DNA of 64,000 bases from Euleptes europaea (GCF_029931775.1 NC_079318.1:31386159-31450158), one strand, 5' to 3'; counted from the first letter of the stretch, positions 19,283-33,392 are shown. Notes: a model not told the origin generated them from the letters alone. A program made the numbers and translations.

Positions 19283-20469
19283 CAAAGCAGAGTTATACCC
19301 TTCTAAGTCAATTGTAAACCATTCATTTCAGGAGAGTGTAACTATTCAAGATTATATTACACTGTTCTAACCACCAATGTATATGAAATAATGTTTCTCA
19401 TGAACAAGATGATTCATAATAGTTGACTTCTTGTTCTCTTTTCTTTGTCTTGCATTTTTGAATATAAATGTTTTGCTTTTATGAAGGTTATTGTGAATAA
19501 TGTATTTACGTACATGCGCAGAACATAATCTCATTTCAAATGTGATTCCCTAACTAATTAAAGAAGTTGTTCAGTTTCATGAGTGTAGAAGTCAGAATTT
19601 GCTTGTGTACTACTTAGACAGTCTGGTAAGTTTCACAGATAATAAGTTCTTTAGATCTGGTGTTTGGCTCATATTAGGAGCCCACAAAACGACACCTGAA
19701 TAATCTTTCCTATTCTGCCTCTGCTTTCCCCCATGCATTTGGTACTGTTCCTAAATTCCTATTTCCTTCAAAGTGTTTCTTTGCCTGAATAAGGTAGTCC
19801 TGCTGGGAGCAGGTTGGAATTCAGATATAATGTAACTATGTATGCATGGCCATGGAGACTTTGAGCTTGAACAGCAATGCCCTCCGCTTCCCAACAGGAT
19901 ACCACATGGCAAGCAACTGGCAAAACTTATGAGACTTTTCTCAAAGCAGTTTGTGACATGGCGTGGTAGTGCTCTAATTAAATGTTAAGAAGTCAAAATA
20001 CTCGCTGGATGTGTCGGAAGTTATTCTCTGGGTCCAAGCCACAAAATCTCTCTTACTTCCCCAAACATTGGTAGATCTGCACATTGTCATATTTAGAATA
20101 TATATTACTGGTATGCTGATAGAAGCATTTAATTTACAAGCTTGTTGTTTGGAGAAACTGGGATCAGTTAATCTGTCCTACTTAACTCCCCCCCCCCATC
20201 CAAGTCTTATCAGTTCTTCAAAGGCTTCTGTGTACAGTATATTGTAGCCAGGATCCTATTAACATACTACATTAAACCCTATAAAATTCAATGGAGTGTT
20301 ACCATTAATGTACTTCAAAGTTTAGAACCAAGTCATGGCCTGATCCTGACACTCAAGGTTATTTATTCTGTAGAACAGCCCTTATTACATTTATTGTCTC
20401 AGAAAAAGAACCCAATTTACAATCTCTTTAATAGTTGAAAGTCAAAAGACTTTCTGATCTCAACGATTT

Positions 20470-20560
20470 ATTAACAGTGCAATCCTTGGGAGAGTTATGT
20501 CCTTTTAAACAAGTTGGCTTCATTGATTTCTTTTTAAAATTGCACTGTTCTCAGAAGTTT
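20470..20560. mobile_element. Short MITE with ACAGTGCAATCC ends
   Basis: Begins ACAGTGCAATCCTTGGG and ends AAAATTGCACTGTTC, an inverted pair about 80 bp apart. Similar ends are seen at 38110-38205 and 62515-62535. No protein is encoded. Confidence 0.5.
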
Positions 20561-21334
20561 TATCCTTCTCCCTAATAGGATATCCAGTGTTTGAAAAACT
20601 AAGCAGTGTTGCGTTCCGCATTTTGTTCTGCATTTTAGCTTGTTAGATTTCTGCCCCTTCTACACAATACTTGCACATTAATTCTCTTTTTCCCTCTGTA
20701 GAGAGAAGAGGAGGAAGCAGCTGGCTAGATATATGCATATATTGGTTTATTTAGCGCAGAATGAGCAGATACTTGGTGTGTTGCAGAATGAGCAGATACC
20801 AGCCAAATGCGTGTGAGCTCTTCGGTGCCTAAAGGACTTCATTCTCCTTGGCTCTGTAACATGCTTGAGAAGCAGTTTAAGAGCTAAGAAAATGGTAAGT
20901 GTATTTTTCCTAATTTCAGGTGGGGAAGGCAGAAGACTATGGTAAGAATTCCAAGTGTTGCTGAAGATTCAACTTCCTTAGTTTTATGAAAATATTGGGT
21001 GGACTTCTGCTCATGCAGTGGGATTTTTCTGCCTTCTCCCTGCTGCAGCCTCTTGTTACCATTGAAAAGTTGCTCATATGGATTAGGAAACTCTCTTTAA
21101 AGGGATGTAGAGTGGGAAAGAGGACATTGGTTTACATTTCCAGTCAATGTCAATTTAAAACGATATTTTATTTCTAAAGCAATATCACCTGCGAGTAAGA
21201 ATGGCTCACTGATTCATGTGAATCAAAACATAAAATCTCAGTATTAACTGATGGAAGCTGTCATAACTGCAAACTATGCGAAGGCTTGAACCTGGAAGCA
21301 GACCCTGCTACTCTCTCCCCATTCCTCAAACTTT

Positions 21335-21625
21335 TTAGTAGAAGTATAGAGTTGGAAGGGGCCATCTAGTCCAACCCTGTGCTCAGTGCAGGATCATCCT
21401 AAAGCATCCCTGACAAGTGTTCGTCCAGCTGCAGCTTGAAGATTGCCATTGAAGGGGAGCTCACCACCTTTCTAGGCAGCCAGTTCTACTGTTGAATTAC
21501 AGTTCTACTGTAAAAAAAAAATCATAATATCCATCCAGTTCCTTTCCACCCGTAATTTATACCCATTATTGCAAGTTTGTCCTGTGAATTACTATTTTGA
21601 AGAACTGCTAAACCTTGTATTTTTA
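21335..21625 (-). mobile_element. CR1-type LINE 3' end
   Basis: TATAGAGTTGGAAGGGGCCA and CATCTAGTCCAACCC are the reverse complement of the CR1 3' end. The following GTTCGTCCAGCTGCAGCTTG and CTCACCACCTTTCTAGGCAG segments are part of the same 3' UTR. The element is 5'-truncated. Confidence 0.8.
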
Positions 21626-22387
21626 ATAGTGTCATGATTGCCTGGTGGAGAGACTTTGAACCATGTTAATTAGTGCATGTGATTTAGATTTTAAACTAAC
21701 TTCTCACAGGAAAAGGTAATACTGTTAGTTTTATTTTCATCATTCCCAATACCATTTACTTAAACATTGTTTATGCATATCTCTTTTATTATATTATTTT
21801 GAAAGCAAGGGATTTTAAGTTCTATTGATTTCAGGGGGAGTTTTACATGTTCTTAAATTTGTCTCAGAAAAAAACAGTGGACTGAAAGTAGTTAATTTTG
21901 TCCAGTTCTTGCCCTGTGTGTATTCAGATCTGCTATATGTCCGATCTTAACCTGCATAATATGATGTGTACAGGTTCTTATTGCCTGAAGATATGATGAA
22001 AACAAATTAATTTTAACAACTGTTCAAAAAGGAAATGCTGTCTTTTACTACTTTTAAATTAGACATTGGGTGCAAATAACATCGCCAGCGTTCAAAATAC
22101 ACATTTTTACATTCATGGCTAACTGCTTAGACCTGAATTGTGTGTGTGACCAAGTATTTTTAATAGCTGGAAAGGCAGGGTCATCACTGCCAGTTAGGTA
22201 TTATATTAAAATCTGCATCTGTTCAGAGAAGCCAATGAACATTTTAACAAATGAAAATAAACACTTATCCAGAAGAAAAGTAGGTTGGTATGTGTTTGTT
22301 GCAAGAAAGTATTTGTTTACTGAAACTTTGTCCCAACTTTCAAGAACTTGTTTTTTTAACTTTCAGTTTAACCAGTGAGACATCAGC

Positions 22388-22712
22388 AATGATTCATAGA
22401 ATCATAGAGTTGGAAGGGACCACCAGGGTCATCTAGTCCAAACCCCTGCACAATGCAGGAATTTCACAACTACCTCCCCCCCACACACCCAGCGACCCCT
22501 ACTCCATGCCCAGAAGATGGCCACGGTGCCCTCCCTCTCCTGGACCGCCTAAGGTCATAGAATCAGCCATCTAGCCTCTGCTTAAAAACCTCCAGGGAAG
22601 GAGCACTTACCACCTTCCGAGGAAGCTTGTTCCACTGAGGAGCCGCTCTGTTAGAAAATTCTTCCTAATGTCTAGATGGAAACTCTTTTGATTTAATTTT
22701 AACCCAGGAGTC
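22388..22712 (-). mobile_element. CR1-type LINE 3' end
   Basis: Opens with ATTCATAGAATCATAGAGTT, the CR1 3' octamer-type end in reverse. It continues with CTCCCTCTCCTGGACCG, CTTAAAAACCTCCAGGGAAG and TTCTTCCTAATGTCTAG. Confidence 0.85.
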
Positions 22713-23222
22713 CATCTCTAGAAACATAATTTTAAATGATTTTTTTTAAGAAAATGGGAAGTTATAAGAGGTAACAGTCAATAAGGTGAATCTCATGTGT
22801 TGACTTTCTGATACCATTTAATATTAAACTTGCAATGTGGCATTGTTGGGGGGGAAATGAACATTGCTTGGTGTAAGAGTATGCAGGCGCCCAAGCTATT
22901 CTGATCTTTTCATCATAAAGAAAGAAACGGTATTCTCAGTGCTACAGAGAGCAAGTTTACTTACCAATACAAATATTGAGCCATGTCAGATAGCAGCATG
23001 ATTTCCACCTGTTACCTAGACAACCAGACACCCCCCTTTAAATCTATAGCTGAAGCAAGTCAAAAGGCAGCCTCCCCTGGTTTTCCACAACCTCTCCTGC
23101 CTACTCCCTCCATGGTACATTGAGACCTCATCACTACAAGAGCAGGTGAGGGGAGCAGTGTGTGACGGGACTGCAGCAGGAATAGGCAGAACAAGTCAGC
23201 TGCGTTTCCTGTTGCTTTAACA

Positions 23223-23640
23223 CAGGAGTGGGGAACCTTTTTTCTTCCAAGGGCCATTTGGATATTTATAACATCATTCACGGGCTGTGCATTCTGGCCC
23301 TGCCCCCTTTAACCCCTCCATTGTCGCCACTTCCGCCCCCAGCCCTCTTGTAATACAGAGGAAAAGATTTCTTTCCCGGGTGGGAAAGGGTTAATATAGT
23401 TTCTTGGGCGGTCATAACAGCGCCATAGCTAATGACTCTTCTCCAAGGGGGAAAGAAGGTTCCTTTTCTCGGCAAAACAAACTCACCGCCTTGAATAGAG
23501 GTTGTCCCTGTCTGCAGGAGGGGGCAGATCGCCAGTCTTAGATCCTTTTGAGCTAGAGATCTGCCAGGACCCACAAAGGGCCAGACCAAATGATTTGGCG
23601 GGCCTTATATGGCCCCCAGGCCTGACATTCCCCACCCCTG
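23223..23640. mobile_element. hAT non-autonomous DNA transposon with perfect 8-bp duplication
   Basis: The left end is CAGGAGTGGGGAACCTTTTT. The right end, read inward, is CAGGGGTGGGGAATGTCAGG. The flanks are CTTTAACA at 23215-23222 and again at 23641-23648, exactly as hAT transposases leave. It is 418 bp and the interior shows no transposase. The short open frames on the minus strand are chance. Confidence 0.88.
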
Positions 23641-23699
23641 CTTTAACAGGAGATTTAAGGGCAGCGGACAGAGTCTGACCGTTTCCAATCATAGTGGCA

Positions 23700-24145
23700 T
23701 GCTTAAAATTATTTAGAATTCAAAATTCAAAACCTTTAATGGTATATAATATCAGCCAATACAGTATAGCGATTAAAATATTGAACATCAAATACAGGCA
23801 AAATTAGGAACAACAATTTATCCCCAGTTCCCTTTTTGGCGAATCCTTATAGCATTATTAAGAAATTTGGCAATCTCCTCAGTTATATCAGGAGAAGTAT
23901 CTTTCAATATATGATGTCCTTTAGCTTGATCAGACAGGCCCATCAGATTTGTGAAGCTGGAATCAATATATTTAAGCCATATATCTGATTAAAATGGGCA
24001 GTGAAAAAGGATATGCCAAATTGATTCAATGTTTTTCAGTTCACATGGGCAGAGTCTGTCATCATAGGCCACTTTTTGGAATCTGCCATATAAGACCGCT
24101 GATGGGATAATATTAAACCTAGCCAGGGAAAAAGCTTATTTAGAA
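23700..24145 (-). mobile_element. Non-LTR retrotransposon (LINE) 3' end
   Basis: The minus strand reads VAYDDRLCPCELKNIESIWH, then ILFHCPF and GHHILKDTSPDITEEIAKFL, NNAIRIR. This is the CPC...H...C knuckle and C-terminal helix seen also at 12415. It is 5'-truncated, with breaks in frame. A run of AATTCAAAATTCAAAA at 23720 marks the 3' end. Confidence 0.75.
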
Positions 24146-25754
24146 TTTCAGTCCCCGTAGAATGCTGTACGGCTGAAGATATAATCTACATAATCTTGGT
24201 AGTTTACTAACATTTGGCTATTTAAACTAGTTTCTTCCTCAGATTTTGAAATAGACAGCTATTCTGTGCATGTGCTTGAATCCACATAGGCTCAGTGCTG
24301 TCAACAGCATCACCTTGTTGGAAATGGCCAGCAGGCGCAAATGCGTCCTCCGGACTCTTCCTGCGTGAACTCTCTGCTTCCTTCCACTGCTAGTTTTGAC
24401 CATGGAGAATCATTACATATGCACTGATACTAACCTTTTGACCACAGTTTGAAACCAGGGTTTGAATATTGTAATAGGTTTGTGGATACAGAATGTGTAC
24501 GCATTCCACAGGATTAATTTGTGTTGTTGACTTATTTTCTACGTTCTGAAAGATGCTCAGGATTATGTGCTTTGTTTCAAGGCTGGGCAGGGAGAAAGGA
24601 GGAGCGTAATAAAGTAGGGAGCTTTACCAGAGAGAGCTTGTGGAGGAGTAATTGGGCTTTCAGCATGTTCTTCTGTGGAAAGAAAGCAGTCATCTGACAT
24701 AAACAGAGGCTAGATTAAAGAGATTGTCTGATAGTGAGCATACTTACTAATGAGATTGTACATAATGCGATAATCTCATGTCGAGAAAAACTACTAATAA
24801 AGCTTCACTGAATAGCAGTTCTCTCTGTTGGAAAGTGGAAATGGAAAGAGCATTTGTATCTCAAAATATTCTTAATCTTTCTAGCTCCAAGCCAAAAAAT
24901 GTCCTTGATTTTTTTTCATAAAGATGTTTTTGGTTTATTGATTATTGCTGCTTTTATGAAAAAGCATTTCAGATCATGCAAGCACCCTAAATTCTGAGAT
25001 TCATTTGTTTTTCTGTGTAATTATTGTGCGATCTAGAATAAAATCATATTTTATTGATCTAATCCTACTAAAATTAATTAGACACCTGAAAAATATATTT
25101 TAATTTTGTCATTACTGGAAGAGTGCATCTTTTTTTTTTATCATAAACTATCTTTCTTCTAGATGCCATAGATCCTGTTTATGGACTAGCAGATTATATA
25201 TTGTACAAGTGGGGAACTACAAGTCTCACAGGAGGATCCCATCATCCCCCCTCCCCCACTCTGTTCACTCGCCCTCAACTGTGCTGCTTCTGCAGTCCTG
25301 GTTGATATGGCAGCCGTGGCTCAGTGGCAAACTCACAGGAAGGGGGAATCTCACTTGCCCTCACCACTCTGCTCTTTTCCTGCTACCCTTCCCACCACTC
25401 TGCAGAGGTTGGTGGCGGAGGCAGCAGCTCCTGCTCTCCCCCTCCTATCTGGTTTGAGATGTTATGTCCCCTCCTCCAGTGTCTCCCACATGTGGCAAAT
25501 AGAGTGGATGCAGCATATACAATGTTCTTCTGTTTGTGGGGAAATTTGCCGCGGTGTTCATTTTTTTTTTTTAAAGCTTGTAGAAAAATCTCCCCGCTCT
25601 CTGCATGGCCCTGATCTGCAGATTTAAGTATCCACAGATAGGACCATGTTGAGAATTAGATATATTGATTGCTGATCTAAAAGTCTCCATTCTTGAACAA
25701 AAGGAAAAGAGGGGATCTCCATAGTGAAACTGATGTATCAGAATTTATCAAAAT

Positions 25755-26098
25755 TGCTTTTGGAGGTTTTTAAGCAGAGTCTAGATGGCCATCTAACAGC
25801 AATGCTGATTCTGTGAACTTGGGCAGATCATGAGAGGGAGGGCAGGAAGGGGTGAGTCAGTGCTCGGCTCTCCTGGCCCTTTCTTACACGCCCAGGGTAA
25901 TGCTGATTGCCACTTTGGGCCAAGAAGGAATTTTCCTCAAGGCCGGATTGGCTGGGCATTCTGGAGGGTTTTTGCCTTCCTGTGGCATAGAGTGGGGGTC
26001 ACTGGGGGAGTGGGGGCAAAGGTAGTTGTGAATTTCATGCATTGTGCAGGGGGGTTGGACAAAAACCCTTGAGGTTCCTTCCAGCTCTCTTTCTAGGT
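25755..26098 (+). mobile_element. CR1-type LINE 3' end
   Basis: GTCTAGATGGCCATCTAACA, GGCCGGATTGGCTGGGC-type text, CATTGTGCAGGGGGTTGGAC and TTCCTTCCAGCTCT are the forward-strand CR1 3' UTR, the mirror of the copy at 22388. Confidence 0.8.
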
Positions 26099-26590
26099 TT
26101 CTGTTAAAAGATTTGATGCAATCTTTTCCTGCCGCCCCATGTTCTTCTCTGCCTCCCCTTTCTCTGCTGGCTCATTAGCCTGATCTAAATTCAGTGAATT
26201 AGAATGTAAATTTAGCTTTGGTACACTCAGATTCATAATCAGATTATCTTCTTGTGCTTTGCATGATAGGGTATAAGGAATAGAAATTTTTCAGTGAGAA
26301 ATGGCAGATCTCTGAGAACAAGGAACCTCTAGGATCAGCTGTTATAGTGCAATTGCATCTGCCATTTCAGGTTTGCTGATAACCACAACAAATTTTTCAG
26401 GCAACACCCATGTAAATATTTGTGACAAGGTTAGGTTGAGCAGCACATTTAGCAAGATGCTACTTGCTTGGCAGGAAGCATTATTTTCCCTTCCCCAACT
26501 GCAAGATTAGGATGGAACTCTATAAACATATTTGAGAACTTAATGTGAAAGGAGGAAGATAAGTCTTTTAGCTTCAGCAAGGTAAGTGGT

Positions 26591-26799
26591 TAGGGCCGCC
26601 ATGTCCCTCTTCACCACTGGCGGGAGATTTTGGGGGTGGAGCCTGAGGAGGGCGGGGTTTGGGGAGGGAAGGGACTTCAATGCCATTGTGTTCAATTGCC
26701 AAAGCAACCATTTTCTCCAGGTGAACTGATCTATATCGGCTGGAGATCAGTTGTAACAGCAGGCGATCTCCACCTAGTACCTGGAGGTTGACAACCCTA
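26591..26799 (+). mobile_element. GGGTTGCCA-ended hAT MITE (copy 2)
   Basis: Terminal pair TAGGGCCGCCATGTCCC and GGTTGACAACCCTA. The 8-bp flanks TAAGTGGT (26583-26590) and TGAGTGGT (26800-26807) match at 7 of 8. Core segments are as in the other copies. Confidence 0.85.
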
Positions 26800-27424
26800 T
26801 GAGTGGTACAAGAAGTAATAGGTACAAACTGCATGTTAATTTCAATTAGAAGTTGTGCAAAAATCTGGAATATCAATGGATTAAAGGCAAAGATAGGTAA
26901 AATTATGGAAGTCGTTTATTTTATTTGTATTGTGCTTCTTCAGTGGAATGCTCGAGCTAGAAAACACGAATTACACGAATTATAACAGATCAAAATAAAA
27001 TGATTACAGCAAACTTTTGAATCATAATCATCTGATGGAAAAACTGGTAACGCATATTATCTTCTTTGGTTGTCAGTTGATGCCCTTTGGTAGAAAATGA
27101 GATGTGTTTTCTTTTTGAAGTTGATTGCTTGCCAGCCTTACATTGGACTTGTCCTTTATTATCTTTTACAGATTTTTTTTATTTTAATTGTATACATATC
27201 TCTTCATAAAATGACTCCTTAAATAACATAGTTACTATTATTATTTTCTTGAAATTTGATTACCGTTATATTGATTCATCAATTTGAACTGCCTGTTGTT
27301 CTTCCTTGACTCAGATATAATTTGGTAATTTAACCAGATCCCACACTTATGATATCTACAGTATTAGAAATCCTGTTGCACTTCTAGTAAGGAGCTCACA
27401 CCATCTTTGCACCTACTCTGTGTG

Positions 27425-27685
27425 TACGGGTGTGCATGTGTTTGATGACACATGCTGAGTTTCATCAGTCACTTCCGATTTATGGTGATCCTGTGAATCA
27501 ACGTCCTCCAGAACATCCTGTCATTAAGCCTTGCTCATGTCTTGCAAACTGAGGGCCGTGGCTTCCTTTATTGAATCAATCCATCTCACGTTGGGCCTTC
27601 CTCTTTTCTTGCTATCTCCAACTTTTCTTTGCGTTATTGTCTTTTCCAGTGACTCCTGTCTTCTGAGATAACTCTCTCTGGCAAG
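27425..27685 (-). mobile_element. BovB LINE 3' end, old and diverged
   Basis: Matches the other BovB tails (TCTTGCAAACTGAGGGCC, GTGGCTTCCTTTATTGAATC, ATCCATCTCACGTTGGGCC) but with many substitutions, so it is older than the copy at 18033. Confidence 0.75.
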
Positions 27686-28667
27686 CCACAACTCAGTAAT
27701 CTACCTGCTAGTATAATCTGCCTTCGGTGGTGGAGTCATGTTGTATTCTATGGTTGAAAAGTACACTTAAAAGTACTATCTGCATCTAACAAAACAGGCA
27801 GTTTGCATAATTCTTCACTCTGAAGTAACTGGTTCAGTCAGTAAACTAAGGGAAGTCTTTTCACTTTAGTACCAGAAACTGCACCTCCAGTAAGAGTTAA
27901 ACTCCTATTTTGTGACAGAAAGAGATGTGTTCTGTCACGGTAGATACAGATGTTCACTTGTTTAAGTGCAGCCCTGCGTGATTATCACTTTGCTAGGCAG
28001 TCATTTACGCATTTCTGCTTAATTTTTCTCCATTATGAAAAAGGATTGGAAAGCTTTTTCCTGCTTATCATGGATATTGTGATGTACAATGTTTGCAAAG
28101 TACATCTCAGATGGGTAATTTATGTAAGTGCTAAATGTTGGGGCTCGTAGGACAATTTTCCTAATTACACGAAGGCCTTTTCTTTGGCTCGGCGTTTTGT
28201 TGTTAAATACCAGGTTTTGTGGGAGGGTAGTGCTAATCTAGATAATCTGCAGCGCTGACATAATGCGCATCTGCATATTTCTGTGTCTTTGAGAAGAGCT
28301 TTTACTTGAATTAACTACTTAACTTTCCAAGAGAGGAATCCTCTCATGCTTGCAAAGGACAGAGATTATATTTCACAACTGTGAAATGCTATCTCTTTGG
28401 AATTAGATTGCCAGAACTAGAGAAACAGTTCAGTTTACTCTGACCTCCTTTGACATACAGAATGCCACTGTTTGACTCTTTGGACTCCTTCCTGGTGGCT
28501 CTTCATTTTGGGTTGGCTTCAAAGGGGTACTTTTGGGAGTGGGAGGCATTTCCACTTATCAGGGGTTAAAATTGCCACTAACTTCATTTCTCTGACTGTC
28601 CCAGCCCCCACATGCCATAGCTCATGGCAATCTCAAGGGAACAACTTTTCAAGAGGCACAGGAGTAG

Positions 28668-28885
28668 CGCTGTCAACCTCCAGGTGTGGCCTAGAGATCT
28701 CCTGGAATTGAAGCTGATCTCCAAATAACAAAGATTGGTTCTCCAGGATAAAAATCACTGTTTTGGATGGGACTCTGTGGCATTATATCCCACTGGGGTG
28801 TCTCCCCTCCCCAGGCCCTGTCTTCCCCAGGCTCCACCCCCAAATTGCCAAGGATTTCCCTACCTGGAATTGGCAAAGCTACACA
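28668..28885 (-). mobile_element. Diverged GGGTTGCCA-type hAT MITE (copy 3)
   Basis: Family landmarks in reverse: TGTCAACCTCCAGGTGTGGC, AGATCTCCTGGAATTGAAGC, GACTCTGTGGCATTATATCC, CAGGCTCCACCCCCAAA. The ends are eroded and no convincing 8-bp duplication remains. Confidence 0.65.
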
Positions 28886-30139
28886 GGGGCAACAGTTGTT
28901 GGGCAGGAAAGCAAAACTGGTGGTTCTCGGAAGTCTTCTTTCCGATTTGCCTGAAACATTTATGATTACAAGCAGCACTGCATACAGATTGGAAGGAGGC
29001 AATGAGTGGGCTTTCTTTCAGAATTGTGTATTTGAGACTGTGATTCATTTCATCTGGAAAGCAACATTATAACATGTTTTACCGAACAGACAAATTGCAG
29101 ATTGCTTGAGGCCACATCACAATTTTTTGGGTATTATAGATTCCCATTTGAATCTGTAATCTTGTGGGCTCAGTAGGTTTTTTTTATTTAAACTGAGATT
29201 CTACAATTTTAAATCATAAGAGCCATGCGAGCTCTAAATTTCCCAGTGATACTGAAATATTCCCTTTACTGCACGTGCACTGCAAATAATTAAATAGTTA
29301 AAGCGGCTAATTAATATACCCACTTTTAACAACATTTCTTTTCCAGTAAGTTTTTTTCTGTTTTGGTATTTTCTATTTTATTGCATATTTGCAATCTCAC
29401 TCTTAATCTTGAGTTTCAGAAGGTAAATAGAAGTAAAATACTTGGACAAGGTGTGGTTTGTTTTGTTTATCTCAGTTATCCTCGAGGGAGAAGCGTTCAG
29501 AGCCTGTTCTGCTGCTCTATATTGCTGCTGTTTGTTTGAGGTTCGTTTTAGATGTTAAACTGCATAGAGAACCTAGTAGTTTGGCGTACTTTCTAACAAT
29601 AAGCACTTTTCCCAGGTGACGGGTTTTAAAATGCAGTTCTGATCCTATTGGTGTGATCGCATTCCAGCGAATGTTACCTGCTTGAAGAGAGTATATCATT
29701 ATCTTACTATGCTTGAAAAGTACCGTCTTCATTAACGGTTGATCAGCTCTCAAGAATACTTCTAGCAAGGTGTGGAGCTTTATGGCAGTCGATGACCGCT
29801 AACGTTCTCTAAAAAATAATGTTTGATTAGGTGGCTCAGCTAGTTGATTGAATTATTTGAGTTTATTGTAAGTTAAGAAGAATTTCTGTGAAAAGGAGGG
29901 TAATGCGTTTTGAGATTATCATTTGGGAGAAATGGGATTTTGATAAAAGAAACATGCACATATTCCAGTATTTCTGAGTCCCTTTTAGGGCACTGAAGTC
30001 CTTCAGCCATTGCGTACTGTCGGTGTGGTTATTGCAGTGGAATCTGGGAAGAAATTATGTGCCCAGCACTACCTTTTTCATAGGAATGGCAATGATACAG
30101 CCATGGCTTTTTTTGCCATCAATTCCTCCCTTCTCCTGC

Positions 30140-30295
30140 CAAGATGTGTGTGTGTAAAGTGCCGTCAAGTCGCAGCGGGCTTATGGCGACCCCTTTTTGG
30201 GGGGTTTCATGGCAAGAGACTAACAGAGGTGGTTTGCCTGTGCCTTCCTCTGCACAGCAACCCTGGTATTCCTTGCTCCCATCAAGATACCGAGA
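30140..30295 (-). mobile_element. 5S-SINE family fragment, antisense
   Basis: GTGTGTAAAGTGCCGTCAAG, then TTATGGCGACCCC, AGACTAACAGAGGTGGTTTG and CAACCCTGGTATTCC. It ends in the 5S-derived part; the head's 5' end is missing. Confidence 0.8.
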
Positions 30296-30956
30296 CAGTA
30301 TATTACATCCAAACAAGATCAGATGTTTACATTTATCTGTTCCAGCCTTTCCGCCACTGTCTTTCTTTCCATTCGCTCTTTGAGCTCTGAAAAGGCCTAT
30401 TTGATTCTCATTTTACCTTTTTTACATGTTCCTCACAAGGTGGTTTTTGCATCTGTTTGCATAGCAAGAATTTCATTTGACTTTTATAATTGTAATGATT
30501 AGGGTTGCCAACTGCCAGGTGGTTCAGGAAACAATGTAACCTGTGCTGAATAAAGTATAGACTATAGAAAGACGCAGCAAATGATGGATGATGTTTACCA
30601 AAATAGCGAAAAGCTGAAAATGAGACTAATCTCTTACCACACAAGAGCATGTTTAAACCAAATAGTCAGTTTGCATATCTGGTGTGGTGAAATTACCTTG
30701 TGGGAACTTGACCGTATCAAAAGCAAGGCAAGTTTTAAGCCTCAGGTAAGAGAAGGCAACAGCATTAGTATGTGTGAAAGATGTGAACACTATTATCTAT
30801 TTGTACGTGACCCTACGCGAGAGTAGCTTGTGATGTTTGCTGTATTATCGCTATAGCCAAAGCCAATGCAAAAGCAGGTTAAAATCAGTGATAGAAATCA
30901 AGAATTTCACATGCAAACAAGTTAAATTCTTTAATAAAATACAGGAATCAGTCAGA

Positions 30957-31169
30957 TAGTTTCAGAGGGTATCTGTGTTGGTCTGCGGTAGAACAGCTAG
31001 ATTTGAGTCCAGTAGCATCATAGGAGACCAACAAGATAGAGGGGGGTATAAGCTTTCAAGAGTCATTCATCATTCCAACTCATATCTGATGAAGAGAGCT
31101 TTGCCTCTTGAAAGCATATACCCCCAAAGCTTATTGGTCTCCAAGGTGGTACTGGAGTCAAATCTAGCC
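30957..31169. repeat. Fold-back repeat of the 14393-type family
   Basis: The left arm has TGGTCTGCGGTAGAACAGC and GAGTCCAGTAGCATC. The right arm has CTTGAAAGCATATACCC and AAGGTGGTACTGGAGTC. The arms are imperfect reverse complements meeting near 31080. Confidence 0.7.
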
Positions 31170-33392
31170 TTTTTAAAGGAATCATGTACATATATCCATT
31201 TTGGTCAAATGCATTGCTTATATTAAAATTAAAGCTGCGTTTGAGACCTGCATTTCCCCACGCACATCGTTTGAATTTTCTTTGATACGATTGCAAATAG
31301 TGCAACCTGATAAGATATACTTTTACCTTCATCAGCAGATAAACAGTTATATCTCATGATGCCCAACCACTACATTAAAAGATATAAAAAAGACAAAAAA
31401 AAATCCTCTTTGGGAGTCATACAAGGGACAATACAGGTGGTTTCCACACAGGGACAGGCTCGTGTGGTTTCCCTGTGGCTGCTGAGGCTGCCGAACCAGC
31501 ACAACAGCAATGGGACTTCCACATGGCATGTTTCCCTGTCCCAGTTCCCTATCTGCAGCCATCCCTTCTCTCCCGGGCCACTGGGGCTTTTTCAGTAGTT
31601 GTTGTTCTTTTTAATGTGTAATTCCATACTGTTATATTGGCATAATGTTATAACAATGTTTGTCCCAGGTTCTCAATTTACAAGCTTTTGTATTTTTAAG
31701 AAGTCAGGCGCTGGAACCTTTGGTTATAGATATGTGCTTGCTCCTTATCTGTGCAATAAAAGGAGCAAGAGATTGACTTGATTTTTCAATGAAAACTGGG
31801 AATTCAGAGAACCTGGTGCATATATTGTTTTGATGTTGTATTGATATAACAATATTAAATTACAGTAGTTTTTTTTAAAGCAAAGATGGAGGGAGAAAAT
31901 GGCTGCCATATGAGCAGGAAAATCTGAACTTTTCCACCCATGTGGCAGCCATCCTGGCTTTACTGTGATAATTCCCAAAACCTTGCAGCAAAGCAGGTTT
32001 AAGAAATATCAGAGAAAAGCCAGGAAAACCCCACGAGGTCCACAAATTCACTACAATAAGATAGGGAAACAGGAAAAAAACATGCTTCCGAACAGTATTG
32101 AACTCGGGGTAGATAACCCATGTGGAAAGGGCCACAGTAAGTAATGAACTAAATCTTCAACTCAAAGACTAAGAGATATACAGTTTATTTATGTTATATG
32201 GAGGCATCTGTTGGAATCTCAGTGTTTCACATGAATTTGCCTTTAGATCTAGTGGAATTGTTATAAAAGCAGTTGTAAACTCTCTAGCACACAGAGAAAT
32301 AATATTCCTACAGTGTGCATCCCCATCTATTAGAGTTGCCATGTACCTGCTGGCTTACCAATGGAAAAAACAATAATTTGCTGTCGACGATGGCATGATA
32401 CTACTTCTGGCAAAATTCGGAACTGCCTTCAGCCCTTTCTAGGAATTGCCAAAAACTGTATTTTTTACCATAGGGTTTCCAGCAATTCCTAGAGACTTGG
32501 GGTAACACCTGGGGGGTTTACCAGGTGTCACTGACAGCCACTCCCCCATGTCCTTGCCCAACCTGGTCTCCTGCTTGTTGCCAGGCTCGGCCTGGCAGGC
32601 TTACCATGTATGGAAAGTTATTTTGAAAATGCAGATGTCAAAGCAAAAGGTTAGGAAGCAAACATGTAATTAGTGGTTATGATTCAGCATGGTCATATTG
32701 AATTATTTGCCCAAACTTTGTAGTGAAATGGTAGCTTCATATAAAAGCAGTTTCTTCTCAATTGTTGCTAAATTGCTGATTGAAGGGGATCAGAATATAG
32801 TTTTTTCCCCCTACATGCTTAGAAAAATCATGAGTTTTGTTAAATTTTAACAGGTGGTGAATATTGATTTTTCCGTAACACACGTTCTTATACCCAACTT
32901 GTTGTTGAAACTTCCATTATTAAGGCTCTCAGATAGTTGATTTTTTTTTCCAGCAGTTGTCTGAAGGTGAATTTCAGTGATTAAATTTTGTGTGGGTCTG
33001 TGTTTGCCTGTGACAGTAGAGACTGTGACACTGCTGGTGCTTAGGTTTTGCGTATAGGTAGCTGAAAATTATATGAGGCATGTGCACACGGTCCCTATAA
33101 CCTTTGTATCTCCAAGTGAATGAGGGCCTTATGATCCTTAGAATAGGGATATTTAGCTTGGGGTAAGCAAATTTCATAAAATGATTGCACATGTCTTCCT
33201 CAAAGGATACTTACTGTGGGGTAACCCTGAGGCAAACAGTTCTATACAAATGAATTTGTAATCACGGTCTCTGGAACACAATCTACCAGACTGCGGCTGC
33301 ACTATTATATTGAAGCTTAACAGGGCTTCATAAGATTACTGTGGGTAGTTTCTCATTAACCACTTTGAAGATTTTTTAAATCAAAGGTAGTA